A stretch of DNA of 64,000 bases from Meloidogyne chitwoodi (taxonomy: Eukaryota > Nematoda > Chromadorea > Rhabditida > Meloidogynidae), in contig JACZZP010000008.1 in assembly GCA_015183035.1 (NCBI GenBank), forward strand, positions 1,054,001 through 1,118,000, written 5' to 3'. Below the pieces are notes generated by a model, which made no database searches, was not told where the DNA came from, and was given only the letters and a program-made list of their open reading frames with translations. The position numbers and the translations under genes are program-made. This document shows positions 24,449 through 38,000 of the stretch, one piece after another; the stretch's first letter is position 1, and each line of letters opens with the position of its first letter.

Positions 24449-26060
24449 TTACTAATTAAAAAAGAACAATTTATAAAATTACTTTTATTCCACACTGTAT
24501 ATATATAATTAATTAATTAAAAACTTCTTTAAAATATAAATTTAAAAAAACATTTTATTTATAAATCTAAACATATTTTCCTGATAAAATTAAAAAAACC
24601 GGGCTAAATAAAAATAAACAAAAATATTATATTTTTTTACTAAATTTTTTTTTTGATCAATTTAATGAATGTAAGAGATTTTATGTAAAAAAATAATAAT
24701 ATTGTGAAGAAAAAATAATGTGCGAGAAAAACATGTTTGTCTATTGAAAAATCAAAAGAAAAGAAAAAAATGAAAAATAAATTTAATAGCATTTAATTAT
24801 TTTTACTAGATTTAAAAACTTTTTTTATTAATTTACTAATAAAAATAAAAAAATATTTTGTAAATAAATAAATAGAGGTTTTTATTTTTATGAAAATAAT
24901 TGAGAGAGAGAAATAACACACCGGGTAATTTATGAGGATTTTCTAAGAAGAGGGATATGCTTAATTGATAAACATAAATAGTAGAAAAGAGGTGTTTTTT
25001 TTTTGTACGGACGGAAAAAAGTAGTAAATATAAAAATAATTTGAAATAAACTCTAAAAAAAAAGAATAAAATAGAATTCTAATATATATTTATAATTAAA
25101 ATAAAATAAAAAAAAAAGAGGTAAAAAAGTAAAGAAAAAATTTGGCTTAATAATTATTTTAAAATTATTTAAGCAAACAAACTTTTTATTTTTTAATTAA
25201 AGAAGAAAAATATTCTAAAAATAAAATATATAATATTTAAAAGTACTACCTGCTTTGTTTGAGTAATTTAAAAAATAAGCGAGTAGGGGAGGTAAAATAA
25301 TGGCTCTTGTTCAGTTTATGAGTCTAATCAAAATATATGAGTCCAATTAAAGTTTATGAGTCCAAACAAGTTTTGTTAAGAAATTAAAGTCTCATTTGAA
25401 TGATTACGGGAACGGGTCCCAATTTTCGGGTCCAATTTCCAGTTTCTTGAAGAAAACTGGTATGGAACGTAATGAAACAGAAACCGGGAATTCCGGGTTT
25501 ACTTAAAAACTGGAAAAGGGACCGGGACCCATTCTCATAATCACTAAATTAGACTTTAATTGCTTAACAAAATTATTTGGACTCATAAATCTCGATTGGA
25601 CTCATAAAAGTTGATTGGACTCATAAACTGGACAAGCACCATAATAATAATATAAAAAGAAGAGAAGGAAAAGTATTTTTTTGTACATCATAATCTCTTA
25701 AAAAAATAAAAAGAACTGAAAAAGAAAAAAAATGAGGGTAAAAAATAAGTTAAATAATTTATAAAAAATCTTTTTCAATTTTGAAAACAATTTAATATAA
25801 TTTCAGAGAATACCCTCATTGAAAATATTTAAAAAGAAGGCAGTTTTGTTTGTTTTCTTTTTAATTTACAAAATTAATTTATATGTACATATGTACATTT
25901 TTTACAGGGAAGGATAAATACCTGTGGCTAGTAGTTGAACTTCGTTTTTTAAATAAGAAATCAGAATATATTTAACTAATAATTCTTAAATATTATTAAA
26001 AAAATAAAAAATTGTTTAAAAAAATATTGGTGCTGTTGATTATATATATTTTTAATAATT
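24449..26060. other. Convergent intergenic, A+T-rich, with one foldback element
   Basis: Separates the vWA gene (+) from the ELM2-SANT gene (-). Apart from the element at 25297-25650 it contains only A/T-rich sequence, presumably both 3' UTRs. Confidence 0.45.
25297..25650. mobile_element. Foldback element with GAGTCCA repeats and CCGGG core
   Basis: Arms of about 110 bp: left 25299-25410 and right 25545-25648 are reverse complements. Each arm carries three tandem copies of a 19-20 bp unit containing TTTATGAGTCCAA, then TTTTGTTAAG(A/C)AATTAAAGTCT. The centre (25405-25545) is a version of the G+C-rich CCGGG repeat seen at 11740-11935 and is itself partly palindromic (ACCGGGACCC). AATA flanks both ends. 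Confidence 0.75.
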
Positions 26061-29000
26061 TCAAAGTCCAGGCCATCTAGCTGCTGCTGCAGCAGCAGCA
26101 TTTGTCTGTGCAGCATCATTAGCAGCTACAGCAGCAGCAGCAGCTACTTGCTGTTGTCCATATTGTAGCATATTTCTTAATAAACCAAAACTAGAATTAG
26201 AACAAGTAAAAGGTTGTTGATGTTGTTGTTGACATCCCTGTTGTTGTTGTATTTGTCTTCCTAAAGAATTTAAAGCAGCCATTGCTGCTTGAGCACTTGG
26301 TAATCCTGAAGGAATCCCCAGAGCTGCTGAACTAGCTACTAAAGCTCCAGCAAGTGGATTAGAAGCTGTTGCTTTATTTGTTTCTTGTTGTTGATTATTT
26401 GTTGTTAATGAAGAAGGAAGAATTTCTTTTTTTGTAGGAAATGGAAAGGGTAAATAAGATTGCTGTTGTTTTTGTTGTTGATTTTTTTGTAAAGCTTCAG
26501 CTTCAGCTCTAGCCTTCATTGCATGAGACCTAAAATAAATAAATAATATAATAAAACAAAATTTAATTAAACTAATCTAAAAATTAACTTAAATAAAAAA
26601 TAAGTGGTTTTATCACTTATTTTCTTTTTTATTTTTTTAGGGCACAATAATCGAATATTTTCTTTTTTTAGTTTATTCTATTAAAATATATTTTATTTTA
26701 TAACTTACTTCATATGAGCATTCAATGATTTAACTTTTTCAAATCTGTTTAATTAAATATATATTTATTTTAATATATTTTAATAATACCTCTTTTCACA
26801 TAATCTGCAATGAAAGAAGCCATCAGCCTGTGGTTGAGCACCTTTTTTGACTGCTATACCATTTCCATGTTGACCTTTAACCTATAAAAACAAAAATTAC
26901 CAAAAATATAATTAAAATACTTTATGAATTGTTCCAAAGTGATGATTATTATTATTCTTATTATTATTATTACGTCCTGTTGTGTCGATAAAATTTGTAG
27001 TTGTTTCAAATCCTGATAATAATCCTCCATCTAAATGATTAACAAAATGTGTTTCGTTGTTATTTGAGGTAGTTGAAGAAGAAGGCGAAGGAAATATTCC
27101 ATCAGTTCCATGTAGCCATGGATAATTAGAAGAAGAATTATTACCATTAAAATGTTGTGAAGTATTTTGATGATTTCCAAGTAAAACAGAAAGTTGATCA
27201 ATTGAAGATATTCCTCCTCCTAATCCACTAATATTCTCTCTACCAATATTAGAAACAGAAATAGGTATTGGAGCTATTGGTTGTTGTTGATTTTGTGATG
27301 ATATCTTTCTTAAAGGTGAACATTCCATTCCTTGTATATTTACATTTAATAAAGAAGGATTTGTTATATCAGATTCTGTTTCTGATAATTCTTCATCTTC
27401 TGTTGATTTTTCTTTTATTATTAATTCATTTTCATCTCCTGAATTATTTGTAGTAATTAAATTATCAATACCACAACGCATTCTTTTTAAAGGATGTCTT
27501 TGTTGTTGTTGTTGACGAATATCAAATGAAGAAAGATCCAACTGAAAGAAAAAAATAATATTTTAATAAAATTTATTTCTTTAATTCTTTCTTTAGGTCA
27601 TTAATTATACAAAAAAAAAACAAACTTGTTGTTCAAGTAATTGTCTCTTTCTTCGTAAATTTCTTAATTTTCTATAATCATCTGGACATGCCTTTTTCCA
27701 AGTATAATAAAAATCAACACATTCAAAAACACTTCTATTACCCAACTGAATATAAATTTAAAAAAATATATTTTATAAAAATTTTCTTACTTCAGAAGAA
27801 ACTTGTTGAAAATCTTTTTCTGATTTATATATAGCATCCTTAAATTACAAAATAATAAATTTATTTTTAATTATTTATAAACTTGAAAAGAAGCAATTTC
27901 ATCTGAACTCCAACTATCAACATCAACATAACGACTATTATAAATTGCTGGATATTGTTCCCAATCAAGTGTATCACAACGTAATAAATCCATTACAGAG
28001 GCTTGTAAATTACCTCTATTTTCTGCAAGAATATGTAAAGCTAATTCTTTATTTCTTCCTGGCTTTGGAATAGCTACAGAACAGGCAAGAGTTTCAAAGG
28101 CAGCCAAAGTTTGTTGAGAAATATGTTCAATACTTTGAGTATTAAATAAACGTTCATCTCTATCAGGAATTGCTTCTTAAAAATTAAATTATTTTTTAAT
28201 TTTTTTAAATAAACTTTTAAACCTCTTTCCTCAGAAGAAATTGCCCTGTCTGCCCATTTTTTAACTCTAGCTTGAAAATTCTTTCCTAAATTTATATGAG
28301 GGATTGCATCACTTTCTTGAGGTTTTTCTACTCCATCTCCACTTTCTGAACTTTGTTGTTCTTCCATTGAAACGGAAGACATTTTTCTAATAAAATCATC
28401 ATTTGGAGAAGTAAATGCCCCCAAAGATAATTTCCCTCCGTGACGAATACTCATTCTGCCAGAATTACCAAAAATAGATGCTTTATGTGAACGATGAGAA
28501 TATTTACGTAATTGTTCCAATTCAGCAGCAAAAGAAAACTAAAGAAAAAAATACAGTCTCAAAAGAAATATATACTTTATGAATTTATAAGTAAAAGTTA
28601 AAAATGGGTCCACCCCTATAGATCGATTAAACCAATTTGTCCAATCGCCAATTCGGTCAAATCTCTTCAAACAATTTGGTCCCATTCAAACTTGGACCTA
28701 CAGGGAAGTGTTTTATCACTTTACCATTTAAGGGATTTGACCAATTGGCAAATCGATCAATAGATTTCGGCCTATAGGGGTGATCCCGTTAAAAGTAAAT
28801 CAGCATATATTATTATATACCAGGGAAGCATATCGTTCGGTAAAATACGATACAATATAAAATCTTTAAAAAATACGATACGATATACATCCCTGATATA
28901 TACTACATATCTAAATTGCCAAAAAAGTAAAGTCAAAGAAATTGTTTATTATAAATATTATTTTAAAACATACCTCACTGTTAGATGGCCCATCAGCAGC

Positions 29001-32000
29001 AAAAAGAATTCCATTTTTTCGATGTGGTATTATTACATCACTACTATTTGTTGATTTTGTTTTATTCAAATTTGTTGTCAATATTTTTTCTTTTTCTTCT
29101 ATTTCACCATTTTGATTAAAATTACCATTATAAATAAAATCTTTTTCTTCTATTGCATCTCCTTTATTATTTGTTTGTTCATTTTTATCTTCTTCAATTC
29201 TCATTTCTTCTTCTTCTTCTTCATTATTTTCTTCTATAACTTCCTCTTTTATAATAATATCATTTTTTGATATTCGGGTTGTCATTTCTTTTTTATTTTC
29301 TTCTTTCCCTCCTCTACCTTCTAAAGATTTTTCCACTTCAAGTTCTGCTTTGCAATTTTTATTAATGCCGTTAGCGCCAATATTGCTATTGGCACTTTGA
29401 TAAACTAAAGTAGTCGCCAGTGCAGAATGTTTTCGAACTAGAAATAAAAAAATTATTATTTTTTAAAATTAAAATAAAACTATGAAATTGTAAGGAAAAA
29501 TAAAAATTAATTTTTAAAAAATATTTGAATAAAATGATCATATAACTTAAAAATAAATTAGAAAATATTTTCAAAAAATTTGGAGAAAAATGATAAGAAA
29601 ATATATTTATATAAAAATAAAATAAAAAAAGAAAAGGAACATAAATAAATATTTATAAAATATATTTTTTAATAATTAAAGTTGTTGTTGCATAAAAGGT
29701 GTTAACTATACATATATAAAATAAAATAAATAAATAAAAAACATTTATTAATGTTTTCAAAGAAGATATATATGAGAATAAGAGAAAAGAAATAAAAAAA
29801 TACTGTAAATACAAAACAAACATCAAATACAAATATTTTTATTATTAAATATTTATTTATTTATATAATGTATACCACATCCTAGAAAACATTAAAAATA
29901 TTTTTTTAGCATTTATAACAAAAAACAAAAAATTAGTAAGAAAATTAGAGAGAAAACTTTTTTAAATAAAATGTCATAAATATACACATATTTTTGTAGG
30001 AAAGACTTAAAAAAGGATATTCAATGTAAAATTAAGAATAGACAAATTTTTAAAATTTTTTTCAATTTAAAAAAAGTAAATATATTTTATTAAAATAAAA
30101 ATATTGATTTAATAAATAAAATATAAATATATTTAAACATATGTCTGAAAAATTAAATAAATATTTTTAATATTAATTTACTTAGCACATAATAATTATT
30201 AAATAAATTTAAGTAAAATAATTTGTTGCACTTTTTAATAAATTTTAAAAAAATGCAAAAAATGAAGAAATGAGGAAATAAATTTAGTGAAAGTTTTTTT
30301 TTATATAAATTTTGAAATATAAAAAATATTTGTAAAAACAAAAATAATAAAATATTTTTAAAAAATGATGAAAATTTTTAATGACATTTTATCGGTTTTG
30401 TTGTTTAAATTAAAAAAAAAACAAATGAGGAAGAAGAAAATATAAAAATAAATAAATAATATTTAAAACATCCGGGAATATCAAAAATATTTTTTTAATA
30501 TTCAATTATTGTGAATAAATTAAATCTTTAATAAAAAAATAAAAATATTTTAAATTAATTTTTAAAACAAAATGTTTTAATGTCTGAAACTTAAATTAGA
30601 GTTTGAAAAAAATTAATTTTAGATTAAATTAAATTAATTAGAAGATAAAAAGAGGTAAATAATACTTTTAAATAATTTTGTTTTTTTAATTTTAATATTA
30701 TTTACTTTTTTAAATAAAAAAAGGAACAAAAATATGACAAATTTACGTTCATTTTTTGTGCAAACGAATTAAATAAGATAAAAATAAGAGAATATTTAAG
30801 TTAATAAATAAATATAAGCAATATATTTCTTCTTTTTTTTTTATTCTCGTATTCGCCAATATGCAGCAGCAACGGATTTTTGTTAAAAAAACCAAAGGGC
30901 AAGAATAATTTTGGGAATTGAATAGAAATTTAAAAAAAAAGAGAGAGAGGTAGTCGGCTGATAAGAAATAAAGAGCAAAAGCAAGAGCAGCTGTTTGACA
31001 CACACAAAAATGAAAAAAATATATATAAATAAATAAAAGTAGTAAACACACGCGCGCATAGTATTTAGGTATATTGAATATATATATTAAATTAAATATA
31101 ACAAATCGATCAAAAGGGAAGAGAAAAAAAGAAAAATTAAAGGAGAGAAAGGAAATATTAAAGTAAAAAACTGATCGAGAAATTGATTTTGAGAAGTTAA
31201 TATAACCTTTTTTTAATTGTTTAATAAATTTAAAGAAAATAAAATATAACAAAACAAAACAAAATCAGGTGAAAAGATAGAAATATATTTTGGAGAAAAA
31301 AAAGAGAAGGGAGAAAAGAGTGTTAATCACAAACATTCAATTGTAAAAAAAAATAAAAATTTAAAGATAAATAATAAAAAAAATAAAAAAATGTTGTTGA
31401 TTGATGAATTTAGTAAAAGAGAGAATAAAAGATTATAAAAAGGAACAAGTTTAGACTAAAAACATAAGCGGAGCAAAAAAAAAATTTGGCCATTGTAAAT
31501 AAAAGATTTAAAAGTTTTTAAATAAAAAAAGAGAAAATGAACATTTTTTGGTTGAAAAATATTTAAAATAAAAAAAAAGACAGACATTTGTGTAGGAGAA
31601 AAAAGGGCAATAAAAAAGTAAAGGGAAGATATTTCAGCATTTTACCATGCAAAATTTAAAGGAAAGAAGAGAGAAAATGAAATGACCTTTTATTATTTTC
31701 TTTATATTTTTTAAATAAATAAATAAATATTTATATCTTTTTTTTTGTTGTTTATAAAAGAAAAAAAATAAAAATTATTATACAAAAAATGCTTGCAAGA
31801 AGAAAATTTAGAAATTGAAAAAGAAGAAAAACATAAAAGAGAACAAACTTAAGTAATAAATATTAATATATATTTCTAGTCGAAGCTTTTCTTTATATTA
31901 AAAATTAATTTAGAAAAAAATAAATAATTAAATGTAAAAATTCTTAAATTTTTCTTAATAATTTTATAAAAATTAAAATTTTGTAAAATAAAATATTTAT

Positions 32001-35000
32001 TTTAATCTAAAAAGAAAAATAAAATTAAAAAAAATGTCTTGTGTAATGTGGTGGTGACAGCTTGTGCAAAGATAGCTAGCTATAAAAACATTTAAAAATA
32101 ATGTCAATGAATTGATGCTATGAATGAGTGGTAGGATGATTTAACAAAAATATTTAAAATTCTCACACAAGGTGTGTGTTCTCACTTATTATTTTTTAAA
32201 TATTTTTGTTAAGATATATTTAGGGAAAAAGTTGAATAATTTATTATTTTATTAATACAAATCACCCATTATATATTATCATTTTTAATAATAAATAAAA
32301 CATTCTTCAATAGAATTCAGAAAGTTTAAAATATTTATAATATTTTGGCTCTACTTTAGGACATGCGTCCCATTAGTAAGAAAGTATTTTTTAAAATTAT
32401 TTTATGTTATTGCCTTGCTTAAGGGCCACCCAAAAATCGAAAACCATAGGGGGGAGTAAGCTCGTTTTTGGGGTGAACAATTCGATTATACAAATGATAG
32501 CTCATTCGAAAGAGCTCTTCGATACCTATCGAATGAGATAAAAATCGTCGTGATTCCATGATTTTGAAAGTTATGAAAGAGATAAGTCTGCTGGAAACAC
32601 GCCAAACTTGGACCTATTGGGAGTGTTTTATGACTTCTTCATTTGGGAGCCCATCCCTGGTTGTCTTTTGGTACATGCGTTATTCTACTGCGCAAATTAA
32701 AACAAAATAATTAATTCAGTGAAAATAATTTAAAAGCAGCCGCGGTAATCACATAGAGTAGCTTACTCCTCCCTATGGTTTTTCGATTTTTGTGGTCTGT
32801 ATCTCGGTTCATAAATTTTTCCTAGAAATAAAATTTATATATTCGTACTCAGCGACAAGAGGAATCAAATGGTATTTATTACATGTTTCTAGCTCGGACC
32901 CGATATACTAAAGAACAGCTCTTTGATGGGACGCATGTCCTAAAGTAGAGCCAATATTTTTTAAATGATAATAAATTAAAAAAATATTATTAAAAAAACA
33001 ACAAAAATGCTAATTAAACAAAAATATTTCTATTGTTTTATTTAATTAAATTCAAGTACTTTAAATTATGCACTTAATAATTTTTTTAAATTTTAATAAA
33101 AGAATATTATTTAAATTAATAAAATCTAATATAAAACTATAATATTTCAAAGAGAAATCTAAAAAAAGAAGAAGAAGAAGCTTCTCTTTTAAATAAAATT
33201 GACTCTTCTTTTGCAGATAAATAAAACAAAAAGTGTAGGCAAAATTAAAAACAAATTTTAATTTGGGAAAAAGACAGAAAAATAAAAAATAAAAGCCTTA
33301 AAGTATTTTAAAAAAAAAAAGTTATTTGGAAACTGTGGAAACGGAGCTTTAAATAATAAACAAATTAAAAGTACATATTTAGAAAAAAGCTATTTATTAT
33401 TCTAAAAATGTTATTTTGCTGAGAATTACAAAAATAAATTACATAAAAACATTTGGAAAATTAAAAAAGAAAATTCTTTGAAAAAAGTAAGTAACTGACT
33501 ACTCTTTGCATGTCCAAACATATGTAAATGTTAAATAAATGAATATATATATATATAATATTATTATTAGAATAGCTAAATATATATTAAAGAAATATTT
33601 GTGTAAAATTGTATTTTTTTATTTAAGAAAATTTAACTGGGCCGATGTTATGAGGTCTAATAGAAAAAGGTATATATAAAGAAAAGGCTGGTAATAAATA
33701 AAAAAAAGAGAATATAAAGGACATAGAAAATAAATGAAATAGAAGAGAGAAAAGGTTATTCTAGCTATACAAGTTTTTATTGATGGACAAATGACTGTAG
33801 AAAAAGAAAAAATAATTTTTTTCTCGTCAATGTCTGTATTTGCCAGTTGGTTTTAGTAGTGTCTGACATTTGCACTTTTATATATTGAACGTTTATTGTC
33901 TCTTCTGCTAATTCTTTTTAAAATAATTTTTTATCTCTATCATGTCTCTTTTTGGCCAAATCCATTTTTCCTTTTATTTTTTCTTTTTAGCAGTCACGAG
34001 TAAAAAAAGAAGAAGTGGTTTTTACGTGCAAGAGCAAATTGTAAATTAAGAAGGGTAAATTTAAAAATATTGAGAGAAAAAAATGAGTGAATCCCGACGG
34101 AGAATGACAAACAAAAAAAGAAAAGAAAAATAAATGCAAAATTTCTGTTCTGCGCAATATATTTTTTTATATTAAATTTAAAGTAGATAAAATATTAAAA
34201 AAATAATAAAAAAGATGATTGAGATAATTAAAAAATATTTTAGATATTTTCTCTAAAGGTCTAATGTCCTAAATATAACCAAATATATGTATATATACAT
34301 TTAATTTAAATATATTTTTAAGGAATAGAAAATAAATAAATAAAAGACAGATTTAAATATAAATACTTATATTCTTCTTCAAATAATTTTATTACCATAT
34401 ACCTTTATGTATATATCATCAATCAATTTTAACTCTTATTTCTCTTTCTCTGTTCCTTTTCACTATTTTAATTTTAAAATTTTGAGTTAAAAAAAGAAAG
34501 AGAGAGGGAATTTAATTCTAACATTTGTTGGTTGTTCTTATTAAAAAAAAGAAAGATTTTTTAACTTTTTACTATTTTACGTGTAAAAAGAGGAGAAAGG
34601 TTGAAAATAAAATTTAAAGAAAAAAATTAGAAAAGTGCAAAATATAAAAAGAAGAGAAAAAGATTTGCAAACCAGACAAGAAATAAAAATAAATTTTTTA
34701 TAAAAGGATTTGAATTGATAAAGAAAAATGAGATCGGTGGGAATGATTTTAAATTATTTTTAATAAAAAAAGTTTAAAAAAATTAAATTATTTAATAAAA
34801 TTTAATTTTTATCTGACAAAATAATATTTATTTTTAAAATTTCTTAGTTAATTATTTGAAAAAATTTGTTCATAGCCCTCAAGCTCCAATATGAATGAAC
34901 TATATATCATTCGAAAGGGCTCATCGAGTTGAGCGAATGAAATAAAAAAAGTTTTGGGTCTCAATTCTGGGCCGAGATATATATCCCCGAAAATTGAAAA

Positions 35001-38000
35001 AACACAGGGGGAATGTTGTGTTCGTAGAATAACAATAAGGCTAGCGACAGCACTTTATTATAAAAGTAGATAGTAACAATGGTAGCGAAGGAAAGGTCGT
35101 CGGTCACTGGTCTGGTGCTGTTGACGGGGGACAGGTCCTAGTACATATGTGCCCCCTTGACTAACTGTTAGACTGGCTTTTATACTATATAAGTCTGACG
35201 GCTTATATAGTAACATTCCACCTTTACACATATCCAACAGGGAGTAAGCTGATTTGGAATGAAAAAGTTGAATATGCAAATAATGGTTCATTCGAAAGAA
35301 CTCTCGAACTAAAAATAATCATGATTGGAAAAGTTTAAACAAACTTGGGCCTATGGGAGTGTTTTATTAATTCTTCCTTTTGTGTGCCAATGGCTGGTTG
35401 GTCTTGGATTGGTATTTTATTCTATCCATTTAAAATTTTTAAATATTGAAATTACTGTTGATTAAATATCATATGGTTTAAACCAGGGGTCGTATTCGTA
35501 CTTAAAATGGAAGTACAATACTTCCAAATCAACCCGTGTACTTACAAAATTGAAAATGTACTTAAATCTAAGTACGTACTTCTAAATAGATATTTTGAAT
35601 AAAAATTTAAATTGTTGCTAAATTAATAAAAATAGATTGGCAAAATGTAAATATTCCCTTTTTTCTCTACTATTTAACTTGTAGTTCTGCAATAATTTAA
35701 AATTTTTTGCCTGCGAGGCTGTAAATGACCTGAAATTATTAAAATTTACCCATCCCGAAATCCAACTTTTAACTGGATATAATGGTCTCTAAAAATCCTG
35801 TAAACTGTTAACCTGGGAAAAATTATAATTTTGAGCAAAAATAATATTTTAAAAATAAAATATGAAGCATACTTCCATTTGGAAAATTTTGTACCCAATG
35901 TACTTATAAATAAATTTTTTGTACTTTTATTTTGATTTTTGTCGATAGCCCTGGTTTAAACTGAAAAACAGGCGATTACAATAAACCTAAGGCAAAAAAT
36001 CAAGAACTAAAAAGCGCAAATAAATTATTTCAATGGAATTGACGCAAGAAATAACAAAAAGTGCTGCATATACAAATGGACAAACACATACAATTAAATA
36101 CAACAAATAAAAAGTTCACATATCAAAACAACCAGGAATCACTTAAAATAGTTTACTCCCCCTGTGTTTTTTCAATTTTCGGGGATATATATCTCGGCCA
36201 AGAATTGAGACCAAAAACTTTTTTATTTCATTCGACTCAACTCGACGAGCTCTTTCGAATGATATAAAGATCATTCATATTGGAGCTTGGGGGTTTTGAA
36301 CAAATTTGACCAATTATTTTTCCTTATTTTACTCTAATTTAAATAAAAATTAAAAAAAGAACATACATTCTTTTTGTGTTGATATTATTTTATTAAAAAG
36401 ACCACTTCCTTGTCTCATAGGTGAAAGAATGGGTGGTGGAGTATATGGCTTAAAAGGAGGTAATGAAGAAGAATTTAAAGATGAAGAATAACGGCAAGGA
36501 GAACGTAATTGAGAATTAAAACGACGAAGTGGATGAATAACAGAATTATTTGATGTTTTAAAATTATTATTATTTTCTATTTTATTATTTCCATTATTTG
36601 TTGGAAGAACAATTGACTAAATATTTAAATTTAATTAATTAATTAATTAAAAATACTTTTGTTCGTCTATAATCTTTATTATTATTTTGATTATTATATT
36701 GAAAATGTTTTCCATGTGGAGAAGGTGTATTTGAATTATTATTATTATTTTGTTGTGAATTACTACCAAATGAAGAAGGAGATGGAACACAAAATATAGC
36801 AGTTGAATGAGAACGAATATTTGATTGTTGTGGTTGTTTTTGTTGTTCATCAAGTATTACTTCATTTAATAAATTTTGTTTTGACATATTATAAATATGA
36901 TTATTAGATTGTTGTTGTTGTTGATAGGATTGATGATGATCATTACTTTAAATTAAATAATAATTTATTAGAAAAGAAGACCCTTGAGAGGATACCACAC
37001 AAATAAAATATATTAATTAATTAAATATAATTAAATTTATTTACAAATGAAGTGCTGGCATAGACTCTTTTCTCATTGGTGGCATTTGCCAATATATTTG
37101 TTGTTGTTGCCATTCATTATTAGAATATTGTTGTTGAATATGTTGAGAAGAATTTGTATTTAAATAATTAAATTGTTCTTGTCCAAACATTAAATTATTA
37201 TTTGAATTAATTAATATTTGATTATTTTCGTTAAAATTAGTTTTATTATTATTAAATATTTGAATTGGAGAATTATTAAATGAAGGTGAATTATGTTGAT
37301 TTGTTATTGATGGTTGTTGTTGTTGTTGAAAATAACTATAAAATAATTAACTTTTATTTAAAATTAATTATGACTATTTTAATTAAAATTAATTAATAAA
37401 AATATTACAAAAAAATACCTAAATTAATTTAAATAATCAAAGATAAATAAAAAACAATTGTACTAAATAAATATTTAAAAATAAAATAAGTATTTAATAA
37501 AATATTTATTTAAAAATAAAAAAAGCAGCAACAATTTAAAATCGATGTGGCAACTAAAAAGAGAAAAAGAGCTATTTAACCATGACAAATGTCATTTTCT
37601 TCTATAAAATTATTTTTTGGGCCAATATATTTTTACACAAAAATAATGATAAAATTATATAAAAATTATTAAAAAAAGGAAGAAAATAAAAAAATTATCT
37701 AAAAATAATCTTTTAAATTACTAAAATTAATTTAATTTATTATTTTTTAAATTAATTTTAGAAAAATAAAAACAAATCAAATAAAAATAAAAAAAGAATT
37801 AAAGTTGAATATTTCTGATAATTGGAATTTAAAAAATAATTTAAAAAATATAAATATATAATAATAATTATTATTATTTTAATTAAATAATTGTTGCCAA
37901 AATTTATTTATTTATTTCTCTATATTAATTTAAATCTTTTTTTAACTCAAAAAATTCTGTAAATTATAAAAAATTTAACAATTTTTTTATTATTCTAGTA

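Larger units (their letters stand above)
34862..36308. mobile_element. TIR element, 1.45 kb, with nested insertions
   Basis: Arms of about 155 bp: 34862-35018 (AAATTTGTTCATAGCCCTCAAG...CACAGGGGGA) and 36150-36308 (TCCCCCTGTG...GAACAAATTT) are reverse complements with about 90 percent agreement by eye. Between them lie, in order, a retroelement-like fragment (35040-35230), a fragment of another inverted-repeat family (35233-35430), and a complete hAT-like MITE (35484-35953). It contains no transposase, so it is a non-autonomous nest of elements in the long intron. Confidence 0.8.
29438..36366 (-). other. 6.9 kb intron 4 of the ELM2-SANT gene
   Basis: Bounded by donor GTATGTTC (36366) and acceptor TTTCTAG (29438). 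Introns elsewhere here are mostly under 60 nt. Very A/T-rich with long purine runs on the plus strand between 29440 and 32300 and no credible coding. It holds the inverted-repeat elements at 32345-32954 and 34862-36308. Frames at 30749-31252 and similar are A/T-bias artefacts. Confidence 0.6.

Noticed and set aside
30749..31252. 167-codon minus-strand frame in the long intron
   Set aside because: Purine-rich A/T sequence read backwards gives Phe/Leu/Tyr runs; inside an intron and lacking codon bias of real genes here.
35058..35291. 77-codon minus-strand frame
   Set aside because: Falls across a retroelement-like fragment in the transposon nest and has no known domain.
36061..36267. 68-codon plus-strand frame
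   Set aside because: Overlaps the TIR arm at 36150-36308, which repeats at 34862-35018.
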